NCBI RefSeq assembly: GCF_005280195.1
Contig: NZ_SZPR01000033.1
Coordinates: 1 to 43,252, forward strand
Source: Streptomyces galbus
GTDB lineage: Bacteria; Actinomycetota; Actinomycetes; Streptomycetales; Streptomycetaceae
Length of the DNA stretch: 43,252 bases
Direction of reading: 5' to 3'
A program made the translations under genes and the position numbers. Shown here one piece after another: positions 16,947-24,442 of this stretch. Each line of letters begins with the position of its first letter. The first letter of the stretch is position 1. The notes below the pieces were generated by a model. It worked only from the letters and a program-made list of their open reading frames with translations, was not told the origin of the DNA and made no database searches.

Positions 16947-17696
16947 TTACGCGGCGGGGTTCATACGGTGGGCGTAGACCTGCTCGATCCAGCCCGCCTT
17001 GAACGCAGCGAGGTCGTCGCGGAAGTTCGCCATCGAGGCACCGTAGGGCGCGACCACGCCGCCGGACTGGTCCGGCACGGACTGGCAGCCGTGGACGAGC
17101 CGGCCACCGAGCGCGGCGTGGGCCTTGATGGACTCGATCCGGCGGTGCTCGTTGAACCAGCCGCCGTGGTAGACCTCGTCGAGCATCCCGCCCATCTCGT
17201 CGTCCAGGTCGAAGACGACGGAGGTGGCGGCGGGGAAGAACCAGCACGGGCCGACGTTGGAGATGTGCCCGTCCAGCTCGACCTTGTTGAGCGCCATGAG
17301 CGTGGCGGCCTCGCGGAGCATCCGCAGGTGGTCGGCGGTGATCTGCGGCAGGCCGAGGCTGGCCAGGTGCTCGTCGCGGAAGAGGTACGCGTACACCTCG
17401 TACGCGGTGGCCAGGACACGGGCCGCGTCGGGGGTCGACTCGCTGTGGTGCTTGATGAAGTCGAGCGCGAGCTGCTCGACCGCGCTCTCGGTCGTCTCGT
17501 CCACGTCCAGGAGCTGGGACTTGACCAGCTCCCAGTCGGCGACGATCCAGGCGTTCGACTCGAAGCGGAAGAAGTACTCGGCCGGGTCGATCGTGATGCG
17601 TCGGCCGTCGACCTGGATGCCGGGCAGGCGGCTCCAGCGCGGGTCGAACGCCTCGGGCAGCTCGACTGTGATGGCCGTGGTGTCGATGGTGGTCAC
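16947..17696 (-). CDS. Conserved-looking protein of unknown function, first gene of the operon
   Basis: A 249-aa soluble, mostly helical protein starting at GTG 17696 with GGAG 7 bp upstream; an upstream in-frame extension to 17804 lies in the promoter region and is rejected. I do not recognise a family. Notable parts: an acidic VFDLDDEMGGMLDEVYHGG segment, several His (IKHHSES, HGGWFNEHRR), and a C-terminal FKAGWIEQVYAHRMNPAA. No transmembrane segment or signal peptide. It diverges from the XRE regulator gene across 220 bp that contain three 9-bp repeats, and is probably the lead gene of the unit running to the HAD gene. Confidence 0.7.
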   Translation of the reverse strand: MTTIDTTAITVELPEAFDPRWSRLPGIQVDGRRITIDPAEYFFRFESNAWIVADWELVKSQLLDVDETTESAVEQLALDFIKHHSESTPDAARVLATAYEVYAYLFRDEHLASLGLPQITADHLRMLREAATLMALNKVELDGHISNVGPCWFFPAATSVVFDLDDEMGGMLDEVYHGGWFNEHRRIESIKAHAALGGRLVHGCQSVPDQSGGVVAPYGASMANFRDDLAAFKAGWIEQVYAHRMNPAA

Positions 17697-17871
17697 CGTG
17701 TTCTCCGTCTCTGATTGGCCGGGTTCGGGCACAGGAATGCCCGAGCCCGGTGTGGGCGTACGGAACTTCGGGGTGCCGCCCGGACCAAGGGGAGCCTGGA
17801 TCACGGTCGCGCCGTTCCGGGCGGCTCCTGATAAGTGAACCGGTGGTCACGCTCAGTGGGTACGGTGGAAG

Positions 17872-17898
17872 GCGGTTGAAGCGGTATACGCGGTTTAC
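17872..17898 (+). repeat. Three tandem 9-bp repeats, candidate operator
   Basis: GCGGTTGAA (17872), GCGGTATAC (17881) and GCGGTTTAC (17890) abut exactly. They end 21 bp before the preferred GTG start of the XRE regulator and lie in the divergent region shared with the unknown-protein operon. A head-to-tail array beside a HTH gene suggests the regulator's own operator. Confidence 0.5.
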
Positions 17899-17919
17899 AG
17901 CTCCGGAGTGGAGGCGATC

Positions 17920-19275
17920 GTGGCGGCGCAGAGAGAACCCAACTCCCGTCTGCGTGACGTCATTGAGGCGGTCGACTGCACCTACGAGGCTCTCGCCAGA
18001 GACGTGCGGCGTATCGCCGCCGAGAACGGCGAGATCCTCCAGACCAACAAGTCGGCCCTCTCACACTGGGTGAACGGCACCCGTGCCCCGTCCGGCCGGG
18101 TAGGTCAGTACCTGGCCGAGGCGCTGTCCCGCCGAGCGGGGCGCACGGTCACCCAAACCGAGATCGGCCTCCAGACCAGCGCTGACGAAGCGCCGGCGGA
18201 ATCCGACCCTGTCCTCGCCGCCACCGACCTGGGCCGCGCCGACGTCGAGCGCCGCCGCTTCCTAGCCATCGCGGCCTTCACCACCGCCGGCGTTGCCATG
18301 CCGCTCGGATACGACCACGAAGCCACCGCCCGCATGCTCCGCGCCCGCACCGGCACGTCCATGGTCGGCGCGGAGGACGTGGACGTCGTACGGCAGATCA
18401 CCGCGGCCTTCAGTGCTGCCGACGAGCGCCTCGGCGGCGGGCACGGCCTGACCACTGTCACCGCGTACCTCGCCGACACAGCCGCCCCCATGCTGCGCGG
18501 ACGCTTCCCCAGCGAAGCCTTACGCCGGGCCGCCTTCGGCGCCGTCGCCGAACTCGCCTACCTCGCAGGGTGGAAGCACCACGACCTCGGCCAGGAAGGC
18601 GCCGCCCAGCGCTACTACCAGGTCGGCTACAAGCTCGCCTGCGAAGCCGACCCCCACGGCCACGCCGCCTGGATGATGCGCGCCCTCGCCCACCAAGCCC
18701 TGAGCCTCAAGCAGCCCCACCACTGCGTCGACCTCGTCGAAGGCGCCCTCCGCACAGGTCTCGGCCACGTCGACGGCCAGACCGAGGCCCTCCTCCACAT
18801 CACCCACGCCCGCGCCTACGCAGCCACCGACGAGAACTCGTCGGCCGCGCGCGCCCTGCTTGCTGCTGAGGACGCACTCCTACGGGACGACGGCCCCCAG
18901 CCCAGCTACTCCCGCGTCAGTGGCCCCGCCGCCGGCACCGTGGCCAGCCACACCGCCCGCACCCTGACCGACCTCGCAGACCACATCGGCACCGAGCAGC
19001 AGCACCGGGACGCCCTCACTCGCTGGGACCCGGCCAAGTACAAGCGTGTCCACGCCCTCACCCACGCAGACCTCGGCGACAGCCTCGCCGCCCAGGCCCG
19101 CGCCGACGAGGCGGTCGCCGCCTGGGCCCAGGCCCTGGTCCTCATGGAGGGCATGACCTCCGACCGGACCCGTAAGGCGATCACCTCAATCCGCTCCACG
19201 CTCGCGGTCTACCAGCGCCGCAAAGTGCCCGGCGCCGCCGATCTCGCCCGCCGCGCTCGCGAGGCCCTCGCCTAA
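17920..19275 (+). CDS. XRE-type HTH regulator with C-terminal TPR-like region
   Basis: A 451-aa protein from GTG 17920, chosen because GGAGG lies 5 bp upstream; GTG 17908 would have no spaced RBS. Residues about 10-75 are an HTH domain (RLRDVIEAVDCTYEALARDV, NKSALSHWVNGTRAPSGRV). A hydrophobic segment (RRRFLAIAAFTTAGVAMPLG) follows, then helical TPR-like repeats (AELAYLAGWKHHDLGQEGAA, GDSLAAQARADEAVAAWAQA). Such proteins are common regulators in Streptomyces accessory regions. Codon 201 is TTA (18520-18522), so expression may depend on bldA. It probably forms an operon with the Nudix gene 34 bp downstream and is divergent from the unknown-protein operon. Confidence 0.82.
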   Translation: MAAQREPNSRLRDVIEAVDCTYEALARDVRRIAAENGEILQTNKSALSHWVNGTRAPSGRVGQYLAEALSRRAGRTVTQTEIGLQTSADEAPAESDPVLAATDLGRADVERRRFLAIAAFTTAGVAMPLGYDHEATARMLRARTGTSMVGAEDVDVVRQITAAFSAADERLGGGHGLTTVTAYLADTAAPMLRGRFPSEALRRAAFGAVAELAYLAGWKHHDLGQEGAAQRYYQVGYKLACEADPHGHAAWMMRALAHQALSLKQPHHCVDLVEGALRTGLGHVDGQTEALLHITHARAYAATDENSSAARALLAAEDALLRDDGPQPSYSRVSGPAAGTVASHTARTLTDLADHIGTEQQHRDALTRWDPAKYKRVHALTHADLGDSLAAQARADEAVAAWAQALVLMEGMTSDRTRKAITSIRSTLAVYQRRKVPGAADLARRAREALA

Positions 19276-19309
19276 CATGCCCAACAACCCGCCCGACGAA
19301 GGGAACACC

Positions 19310-19813
19310 GTGACCCAGCAGACCGACGACCAGCCGAAGGCCCTCAAGCCGGCGCTCGAATCGATGACCCTGCTGGTCGCGGCCGTCATCGTCCACGACA
19401 AGGCCACCAACCGCGTTGTCCTCCTGCAGCGCAGCGAGAACGCCAAGTTTGCCCAGGGCAGGTGGGACCTCCCCGTCGGCAAGAGCGAACCGGGCGAGCC
19501 CATCACCGAGACCGCCGTCCGCGAGCTCTACGAGGAGACCGGCCTCACGGTGAAGCCCGAGTCCCTCAAGGTCGCCCACATCATCCACGGCGCCTGGGGC
19601 GTCGAAGCCCCCAACGGCTTCCTCACGGTCGTGTTCGCCGCCCACGAATGGACCGGCGAGCCCGAGAACCGCGAACCGCGCAAGCACGCCCAGGTTCGCT
19701 GGGTCGACACCGACGCCATCCCTGAAGCCTTCGTTGACACCACCGCCTGTGCCCTCCACCAGTACTTGAATGACGGCTCGGAGGTCTCGCTGGACGGCTG
19801 GTCGGCAGCGTGA
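19310..19813 (+). CDS. Nudix hydrolase
   Basis: A 167-aa protein from GTG 19310 with AAGGGA upstream; an ATG at 19277 would add 11 residues. The Nudix box is complete: GKSEPGEPITETAVRELYEE followed by TGL, matching Gx5Ex7REUxEExGU. The fold is otherwise a plain Nudix domain (LVAAVIVHDKATNRVVLLQR). It should hydrolyse a nucleoside diphosphate linked to another group; the substrate is unknown. It follows the XRE/TPR regulator, and its stop overlaps the GTG of the next gene, so the three are probably one transcript. Confidence 0.88.
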   Translation: MTQQTDDQPKALKPALESMTLLVAAVIVHDKATNRVVLLQRSENAKFAQGRWDLPVGKSEPGEPITETAVRELYEETGLTVKPESLKVAHIIHGAWGVEAPNGFLTVVFAAHEWTGEPENREPRKHAQVRWVDTDAIPEAFVDTTACALHQYLNDGSEVSLDGWSAA

Positions 19814-20271
19814 GCATCACGCTGCTCCACCTCATACCCAAGGACCCGCACTTTTCGCCTGCACCGGCTGCGAGCGAAGCTGCGCAAGCCCGGCTACAGC
19901 AACTGGTTCCTGAGGCGTTGGGCGGTTACGACGTTTGGGACATCCCTGGCACGGCCTTCATCGATCCCGGGGAGAACTGGTGTGGTGTTCGGTGCCCCGC
20001 ATGCGGCTCCGACATCGAAGACTGGTGGGGCGACGCGATGGACACGGCAGCCCTTCCGGACGGCTATTTCGATGCACTCGCCATGACGATGCCCTGTTGC
20101 TCTGCCCAGACGGACTTGAACGCCCTCGACTACGTCGAGGCTGCGGGTTTCGCCAGGTACAGCCTCGTCACCACAGACCCAGAATGCGAGCTGCCACTAC
20201 CACCAGCCAGCATCCAGGCGCTGGAGGACCTCCTGGGCACGGACCTGCGACAGGTCATCGCCCGGTACTGA
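19810..20271 (+). CDS. Cys-containing hypothetical protein
   Basis: A 153-aa protein whose GTG overlaps the Nudix stop by 4 bp (GTGA), indicating translational coupling. It has a CGVRCPACGSDIEDWW segment resembling a zinc-ribbon half and a later MPCCSAQTDLN, giving enough Cys for one zinc site. I do not recognise the family. The acidic, Trp-rich middle and C-terminal helix (IQALEDLLGTDLRQVI) suggest a small soluble protein. It is convergent with the kinase gene 131 bp downstream. Confidence 0.65.
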   Translation: MSITLLHLIPKDPHFSPAPAASEAAQARLQQLVPEALGGYDVWDIPGTAFIDPGENWCGVRCPACGSDIEDWWGDAMDTAALPDGYFDALAMTMPCCSAQTDLNALDYVEAAGFARYSLVTTDPECELPLPPASIQALEDLLGTDLRQVIARY

Positions 20272-20402
20272 CGTCAAGCGCTGGCTTCGCTACGCAGAGC
20301 TGCTCGGAAACAGAAGCTCGTACGGCAGGTGATGTCGTCCGGTACACGCGGCACGTAGTTCGGGGCCGCGCGTGCGGCCACAGCCAGCAGGCGAGCGGCA
20401 AG

Positions 20403-21467
20403 CTAGACGTTGCGAAGCACAGTGCGCAATGCGGCAGGAAGGCTATCTTGTTGGATTCCGCTCTTCTCGTGCTGGCGTGCTCGCCGACCTGTCTCGTGGC
20501 GCACCTCGACGCTGTAGCGGCCGCGTGCGTCCTGCACCGCGCAGACCGAGACTGCCTTCACCTTGTTGGTGGCGCCCCCTTCAAAGCACTGGTCGTGACC
20601 ATCGTGGGGTGTGACGCGGCGCCAAGGTCTGTGAGGGCGTGAACATTGAGCGAGTTGGTTTGCGAGAGCTTGCGCGCTGCTGGGGCGAGCAACTGGATCG
20701 AGGGAGAGTCCTCGTTCAACGACGTTGCCGAGGCCCTGGGAGACATACGGGGCGACATCGCGCAGTTTGTCGAACTGACCGTGGAGAATTCGCTCCCTGC
20801 GGGCGTCTCGTCCCAGGGCTATCGGCCCGTTCGGGTACTGCCCGGACAGGAGGTAGAACATGGTGGCAGCCAGCGAGTAGACGTCTGAGGCCACCGAGCA
20901 TTTGCCTGTACTCAGTACTTCCGGAGCTACGGTGGCGTATGTTCCGTTCGCGGCGGTATAGCCGTCGGCATCCATCCGCGCGGCAAAACCAAGATCTCCC
21001 AGCAGGACGTTGTTGCCGGTGTCGACGAACGCATTACCTGGTTTGACGTCGCGATGAAGTAGGCCGGCGGCGTGGACGCGCTCAAGTCCGTGCCCGAGTT
21101 GCTGGCCCCAGCGCACCGCCTTAGCGATGTCGACGCCGAACGGTGCTGAAGCTGATTCAAGATCGCCGTCCATGACGGGCATCGTGATGTAGCGGATGTC
21201 GGTCCCGCTGGCGATGTCGGCGTTGTAGACGGGGAGGAGGTACTGGCTCTGCAGCTCCTTGAGCGCTTGGGCCTCGTCCCACGTGGCTGGCTGACCTGAC
21301 TGCGGTTCGAAGAGCTTGAGCGCCACCTCTGTGCGCAGATGCTCGTCCTCGACCCGATAGACCTGGCCACCAGCCCCGCCCCCAAGGCGTTCCAACACCT
21401 TGTAGCGATCACTGATGCGGTTCCCGACCTGGCGGTTGCCGACCTGGGCGATGACCGTTCCCGACAT
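20403..21467 (-). CDS. Ser/Thr protein kinase (Hanks type) with unique C-terminal domain
   Basis: A 354-aa kinase from ATG 21467. Visible motifs: glycine loop LGGGAGGQVYRVE (28-40), Lys51 in VALKLFE, catalytic LLHRDVKPGN (136-145), GDLGFA (157-162, a DLG instead of DFG), and APE (181-183). The kinase domain ends near 275; about 75 further residues with a WRRVTPHDGHDQ start are unlike known sensor domains. No transmembrane segment, so it is soluble. It is divergent from the RNase H-like gene with start codons only 24 bp apart, meaning promoters overlap. A phosphorylation target in the neighbouring genes is a reasonable inference. Confidence 0.88.
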   Translation of the reverse strand: MSGTVIAQVGNRQVGNRISDRYKVLERLGGGAGGQVYRVEDEHLRTEVALKLFEPQSGQPATWDEAQALKELQSQYLLPVYNADIASGTDIRYITMPVMDGDLESASAPFGVDIAKAVRWGQQLGHGLERVHAAGLLHRDVKPGNAFVDTGNNVLLGDLGFAARMDADGYTAANGTYATVAPEVLSTGKCSVASDVYSLAATMFYLLSGQYPNGPIALGRDARRERILHGQFDKLRDVAPYVSQGLGNVVERGLSLDPVARPSSAQALANQLAQCSRPHRPWRRVTPHDGHDQCFEGGATNKVKAVSVCAVQDARGRYSVEVRHETGRRARQHEKSGIQQDSLPAALRTVLRNV

Positions 21468-21478
21468 GCCCGTCACTC

Positions 21479-21484
21479 TATAGT
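21479..21484 (+). promoter_or_regulatory. Candidate -10 TATAGT of the RNase H-like gene
   Basis: TATAGT, a near-consensus -10, ends 7 bp before ATG 21492, implying a leaderless mRNA. It lies in the 24-bp gap between the two divergent start codons, so the kinase gene's 5' region overlaps it. Confidence 0.5.
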
Positions 21485-21491
21485 GCTGTGC

Positions 21492-21971
21492 ATGGAGGTA
21501 CTCGGGATCAGTGTGGGCTTTCCAGCGGCAGGGCGAGGCCCTGTAGTTACCTGCGTTGTCCTCGGGGGGTCGCGGGGCGAGCCCCAGATTCAGGAGGCCT
21601 GTGAGCTTCGAACGGCGGCGTTGGAGGCCATCGACCAGGTTGAAGACCTGGGGCGCATGCTCAGTAGCAAGCTCTCGGCATTGAACCCCAACGCCGTAGT
21701 GATCTGCGTCGCGGACGTTAGCCCCGCCGGGAACCGCAAGGCGGCACCCCGTCATCGCCTCATGATCGAAGGTGCTCTCGGGTACGTGTGCCGTGATCAC
21801 AAGATCCAGCAGGTTGTGTACCGCAACGGCAAGGAAGTCGGCGAGGCGCTTGGCCTGAGCAAGGCGGAGGCGCTCGCACGTGGTAAGGCGCTGGACTCTA
21901 GGCGCTCGGCGGCCGCTGCTGCGGCCCTCACGGCTTTGCCCGCATCTACTACAGACCCGAATCTGTCGTAG
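21492..21971 (+). CDS. Small RNase H-fold-like protein (possible nuclease/resolvase relative)
   Basis: A 159-aa protein. It opens with MEVLGISVGFP followed by VVTCVVLGG, the beta-hairpin pattern of RNase H/RuvC-like folds, has a long helix, a second strand NAVVICVADVSP, and a C-terminal helical part with SKAEALARGKAL. The first catalytic Asp expected after the first strand is Ser here (GISVG), so activity is uncertain. A DUF3010-like or RuvC-like relation is a guess from pattern. It runs into the PRTase-like gene on the opposite strand; the two coding ends overlap by 23 bp. Confidence 0.5.
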   Translation: MEVLGISVGFPAAGRGPVVTCVVLGGSRGEPQIQEACELRTAALEAIDQVEDLGRMLSSKLSALNPNAVVICVADVSPAGNRKAAPRHRLMIEGALGYVCRDHKIQQVVYRNGKEVGEALGLSKAEALARGKALDSRRSAAAAAALTALPASTTDPNLS

Positions 21972-22395
21972 AAGACGAGCGGGTCGGCGGTCGTTCTCCG
22001 AGGACGTCCAGCGCATCTACGCCGCAGTCCTCGGCCTGGGCTGCAACCGCGGTCAGTTGATGGAGGACGACTGCATGGATACGTCGTGCTCCGTGGCTGC
22101 GGGCGTGGCGGGCAGCCTGTGCCACCGAAGTGCCGCTGGCAAGGTTGACGTCCACGATCAGTACGTTCTGTGAGGCTGCGGCTGTCTGCGAGGACAAGCT
22201 GACCAAGTCGCTGCACGAAGACAGGAGTGCGCCGACCAGGCGCTCGGCAACGGGGCTGGCGGCAAGGACCGCTTGGGCGCCGCACTGGCGCGCGACAGTG
22301 ATCACTTGCTCCGTGGCGTCGCGTAGTGCACCCGGATCGGTGAGGCGCTCGATGTTGTTGTGAGCCGTGTCCACCGCGTCCAGCAGGTCGCTCAT
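21949..22395 (-). CDS. Phosphoribosyltransferase-like protein
   Basis: A 148-aa protein from ATG 22395 (upstream GGGGGTG); a 33-residue longer frame has no better start. It carries a type I PRTase core with QAVLAASPVAERLVGALL and the PRPP loop NVLIVDVNLASGTSV (77-91), where one loop Asp is changed to Asn (VDVN in place of VDDV). Other PRTase elements are short, so it may bind nucleotides rather than catalyse. Stand-alone PRTase-like proteins occur in bacterial conflict loci. Its 3' end overlaps the RNase H-like gene, tying the three genes kinase, RNase H-like and PRTase into one locus. Confidence 0.68.
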   Translation of the reverse strand: MSDLLDAVDTAHNNIERLTDPGALRDATEQVITVARQCGAQAVLAASPVAERLVGALLSSCSDLVSLSSQTAAASQNVLIVDVNLASGTSVAQAARHARSHGARRIHAVVLHQLTAVAAQAEDCGVDALDVLGERPPTRSSSTTDSGL

Positions 22396-22578
22396 CGGTA
22401 CACCCCCATAGGAACGCTGGTTCTTCGGTCTGTGCAGTCTTGATGGGCAACGGCGGCGTGCCAATACCGACGCTGATTCCGTTACCAACGACACTGCCTT
22501 CGGCCGCTGTGCAGGGCAAGCCGAACGGCAACCGATCCCCCGTCCTGTGGTGTGACACGTCCCCAGGGCACTCGTAGA

Positions 22579-23042
22579 AGGGCTCAGGCTTCATACGTGC
22601 TCTCGGAGAAGATCTGCCCCAGCCGAACTGGGGTACCTGGTATCGACGAGCGGCTTATCTGGGTGCGACACGAGCAGGGTGCTCGCGTCTACTCCTCCCT
22701 CGTGAACCCTACGCGTGCACACAGGCGTGCGCAGACATAGCCGCGGACGGTGAGATCGTCGCTGCTAAGCAGTACCTCAGCAGGCATCTCCGTGAGGTGG
22801 AACTGGTTGCCAGGCAGTACCGCGCCTTATCTTGCTCGCCAGCAGGTGGCGCTGCGGCTGTCGACGGTCCTGCTAAAGAGGGGGTCAGAGCTGCGCTGGA
22901 AGCGGGTCACCGCACCCATACGTGGTCGGTTCTACAGGGACCAGAATCAGCCGGAAGTAGCCGTTTGCCCTCTCATCAGGACGAACGCTGCGAAACTCTC
23001 GAGGGAACGGAAGGCAGCGTTGTCGGGGGGAGAGCGCACTGA
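22579..23042 (+). pseudogene. Open frame without a normal start, probable gene remnant
   Basis: After a TAG near 22576 one frame is open for 154 codons to 23042. Its middle is convincingly protein-like (ACADIAADGEIVAAKQYL, HLREVELVARQYRAL), but the only ATG or GTG in frame is the GTG at 22797, well inside. It contains one TTA codon. Either the 5' part has been lost or translation starts at 22797. It ends in CTGA, overlapping the putative CTG start of the next small gene. I do not recognise a family. The 180 bp before it, back to the PRTase start, show no gene. Confidence 0.4.
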
Positions 23043-23248
23043 CGCAGAAGAGCGACAAGCCCTACTACCGGGCAGGGCACTGGGTGCGGCCGCCGGTCGC
23101 CAAGCAGGTGAAGAAGCCTGCGACGGGCCTTGTGATTGCGGCGGCGTTGCTGGCTATTGCTGCCTGGAACACGGTCTTCGGTGATGACAGCGAGGCACCT
23201 GCTCCGGCTCCGCAGCAGGCGTCCCCGACTGCCTCAGCTACTCCCTGA
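23039..23248 (+). CDS. Small single-pass membrane protein
   Basis: A 69-aa frame if it starts at CTG 23039, which has GGGGAG 6 nt upstream and overlaps the preceding stop (CTGA); a GTG at 23084 would give 54 aa. It has a basic lead (TQKSDKPYYRAGHWVRPPVAK), a transmembrane helix (ATGLVIAAALLAIAAWNTVF) and an Ala/Pro/Ser-rich tail. Small actinobacterial membrane peptides of this shape are common next to accessory genes. Its last 15 bp overlap the 3' end of the caspase gene on the other strand. Function unknown. Confidence 0.5.
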   Translation: MTQKSDKPYYRAGHWVRPPVAKQVKKPATGLVIAAALLAIAAWNTVFGDDSEAPAPAPQQASPTASATP

Positions 23249-24442
23249 ACGGTGATCTCGACTGCGACCGTTTCGCCGAGACAGTCTTCCGGTCAACCGC
23301 TGCAACGTAGTGGGCTGCTGGTGCTGGTGCTGGTGCTGGTGCTGGTGCTGGTGCTGGCGCGGGTGCGGGACGGTGTGCGGCGCGGTGTCAGTCGTCGTAT
23401 CCGTTAGCAACCGCGTCCAGACGGCATGCCACTCAGCGACCTGCTGATTCGGCACGCCACAGGCGGACAGGTACGCGGCTGTGGTGGGCCAGGTCTTGGG
23501 CAGGCTTTCGCGGTTCAAGAGCCTGCTGACGGTACCGGGCGAGATGCGTCCACCGGAACGTTGGCTGACCATCTGATGGGTGAGACCGCTCGTCGCACGA
23601 ACATCGGCCAACGACTTGAAGAAACCCCTGACAGTGCGGATTTCCGAGGGACTCGGCCAGGAGCGCCCTGTGGCTGGCTTCCCGTCGGCAGAAGGGGTGG
23701 TCGCGGTTGTCGGCAGGCAGGCCAGGTTGCGGCCAAGAGCGAGTCGGGCCCCGGTGTTTCTGTCTCTCGCCTGTGGGTCGGGGCGCCCCTTAGCCGCCAG
23801 CCTGATGCGCAAGTGCCGGTACAGCGCTCCAAAGTCGATCAGCTCAGGCCCATTGGGGATGCCCGTCTGAAGCGTGTCGAGGAGCTCGCCGGTGAACGCG
23901 GTGAAGGTCTCGTCCGGCGGGGCGAGTGCTTGGCGTGTTTCTGCAGCAGCGGCCAGTAGGAATGTTCCCTCGACGGCCGCCTGATCGGCCAGATCTGATG
24001 GGCCGCCCATCGTCCCGAGGGCCAGACCGCCGTAGCAGCAGTCGAGGACAACGACACATCGATCGGCCCGGCCGTTCAGGAGGGCCTGCCGCATCCACCG
24101 ATAGGGCAGGCCGGTCTCCACGCGTTGCTGCTTGGACTGTGGCATGGCCAGATAGAGGTCCCCTTCGGGGTCGACCAGCCCATGACCGGCGAAGTAGATC
24201 AGCACGGTGTCGCGCGCTTGCTCGGCTGCGGCTCGCACTGCGGCCATGGCCATCTCTGCGGTCGTGGGGTTGGAGAGGATCGTGCAATGCTTCTGCGGCA
24301 GGGCCCAAGAGGTGGGTCCGGTCAGCGCCTCGGCCAGAGCGGTCAGGTTGTTGGACACAGCCGGCAGCGACTCCAGGTGGTCGTAGTAGCTGGTGCCGAT
24401 CAGCACGGCTCGGGTCGCGCCGGGGTCGGGCAACACGCTCAT
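23234..24442 (-). CDS. Caspase-like (peptidase C14) protein with C-terminal HTH
   Basis: A 402-aa protein. Residues 1-240 form a caspase-like protease: strand AVLIGTSYYD, catalytic His87 in IYFAGHGLV, and catalytic Cys136 in VVLDCCYGG, followed by TFTGELL. Residues about 265-345 resemble an XRE-like HTH (IRTVRGFFKSLADVRATSG, RISPGTVSRLLNRESLP). A His-Gln repeat linker and basic tail end the protein. It begins with an ATGA overlap with the EACC1 gene, so the two are co-translated. EACC1-caspase pairs are predicted conflict/defence modules in which the protease is the effector. No transmembrane helix; the protein should be cytosolic. Confidence 0.85.
   Translation of the reverse strand: MSVLPDPGATRAVLIGTSYYDHLESLPAVSNNLTALAEALTGPTSWALPQKHCTILSNPTTAEMAMAAVRAAAEQARDTVLIYFAGHGLVDPEGDLYLAMPQSKQQRVETGLPYRWMRQALLNGRADRCVVVLDCCYGGLALGTMGGPSDLADQAAVEGTFLLAAAAETRQALAPPDETFTAFTGELLDTLQTGIPNGPELIDFGALYRHLRIRLAAKGRPDPQARDRNTGARLALGRNLACLPTTATTPSADGKPATGRSWPSPSEIRTVRGFFKSLADVRATSGLTHQMVSQRSGGRISPGTVSRLLNRESLPKTWPTTAAYLSACGVPNQQVAEWHAVWTRLLTDTTTDTAPHTVPHPRQHQHQHQHQHQHQQPTTLQRLTGRLSRRNGRSRDHRSGSS
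23318..23353 (+). repeat. (CTGGTG)6 microsatellite inside the caspase gene
   Basis: Six perfect copies of CTGGTG plus a partial seventh. On the coding strand CACCAG encodes a His-Gln repeat in the linker after the HTH. As the unit is 6 bp, copy-number change keeps the frame and only alters linker length. Confidence 0.9.

Noticed and set aside
20640..21046. Plus-strand frames opposite the protein kinase gene
   Set aside because: The minus strand contains every kinase motif in order; the plus-strand frames have no family resemblance.
23281..23400. CTGGTG repeats as a CRISPR-like array
   Set aside because: Units are 6 bp and contiguous without spacers; it is a coding microsatellite.
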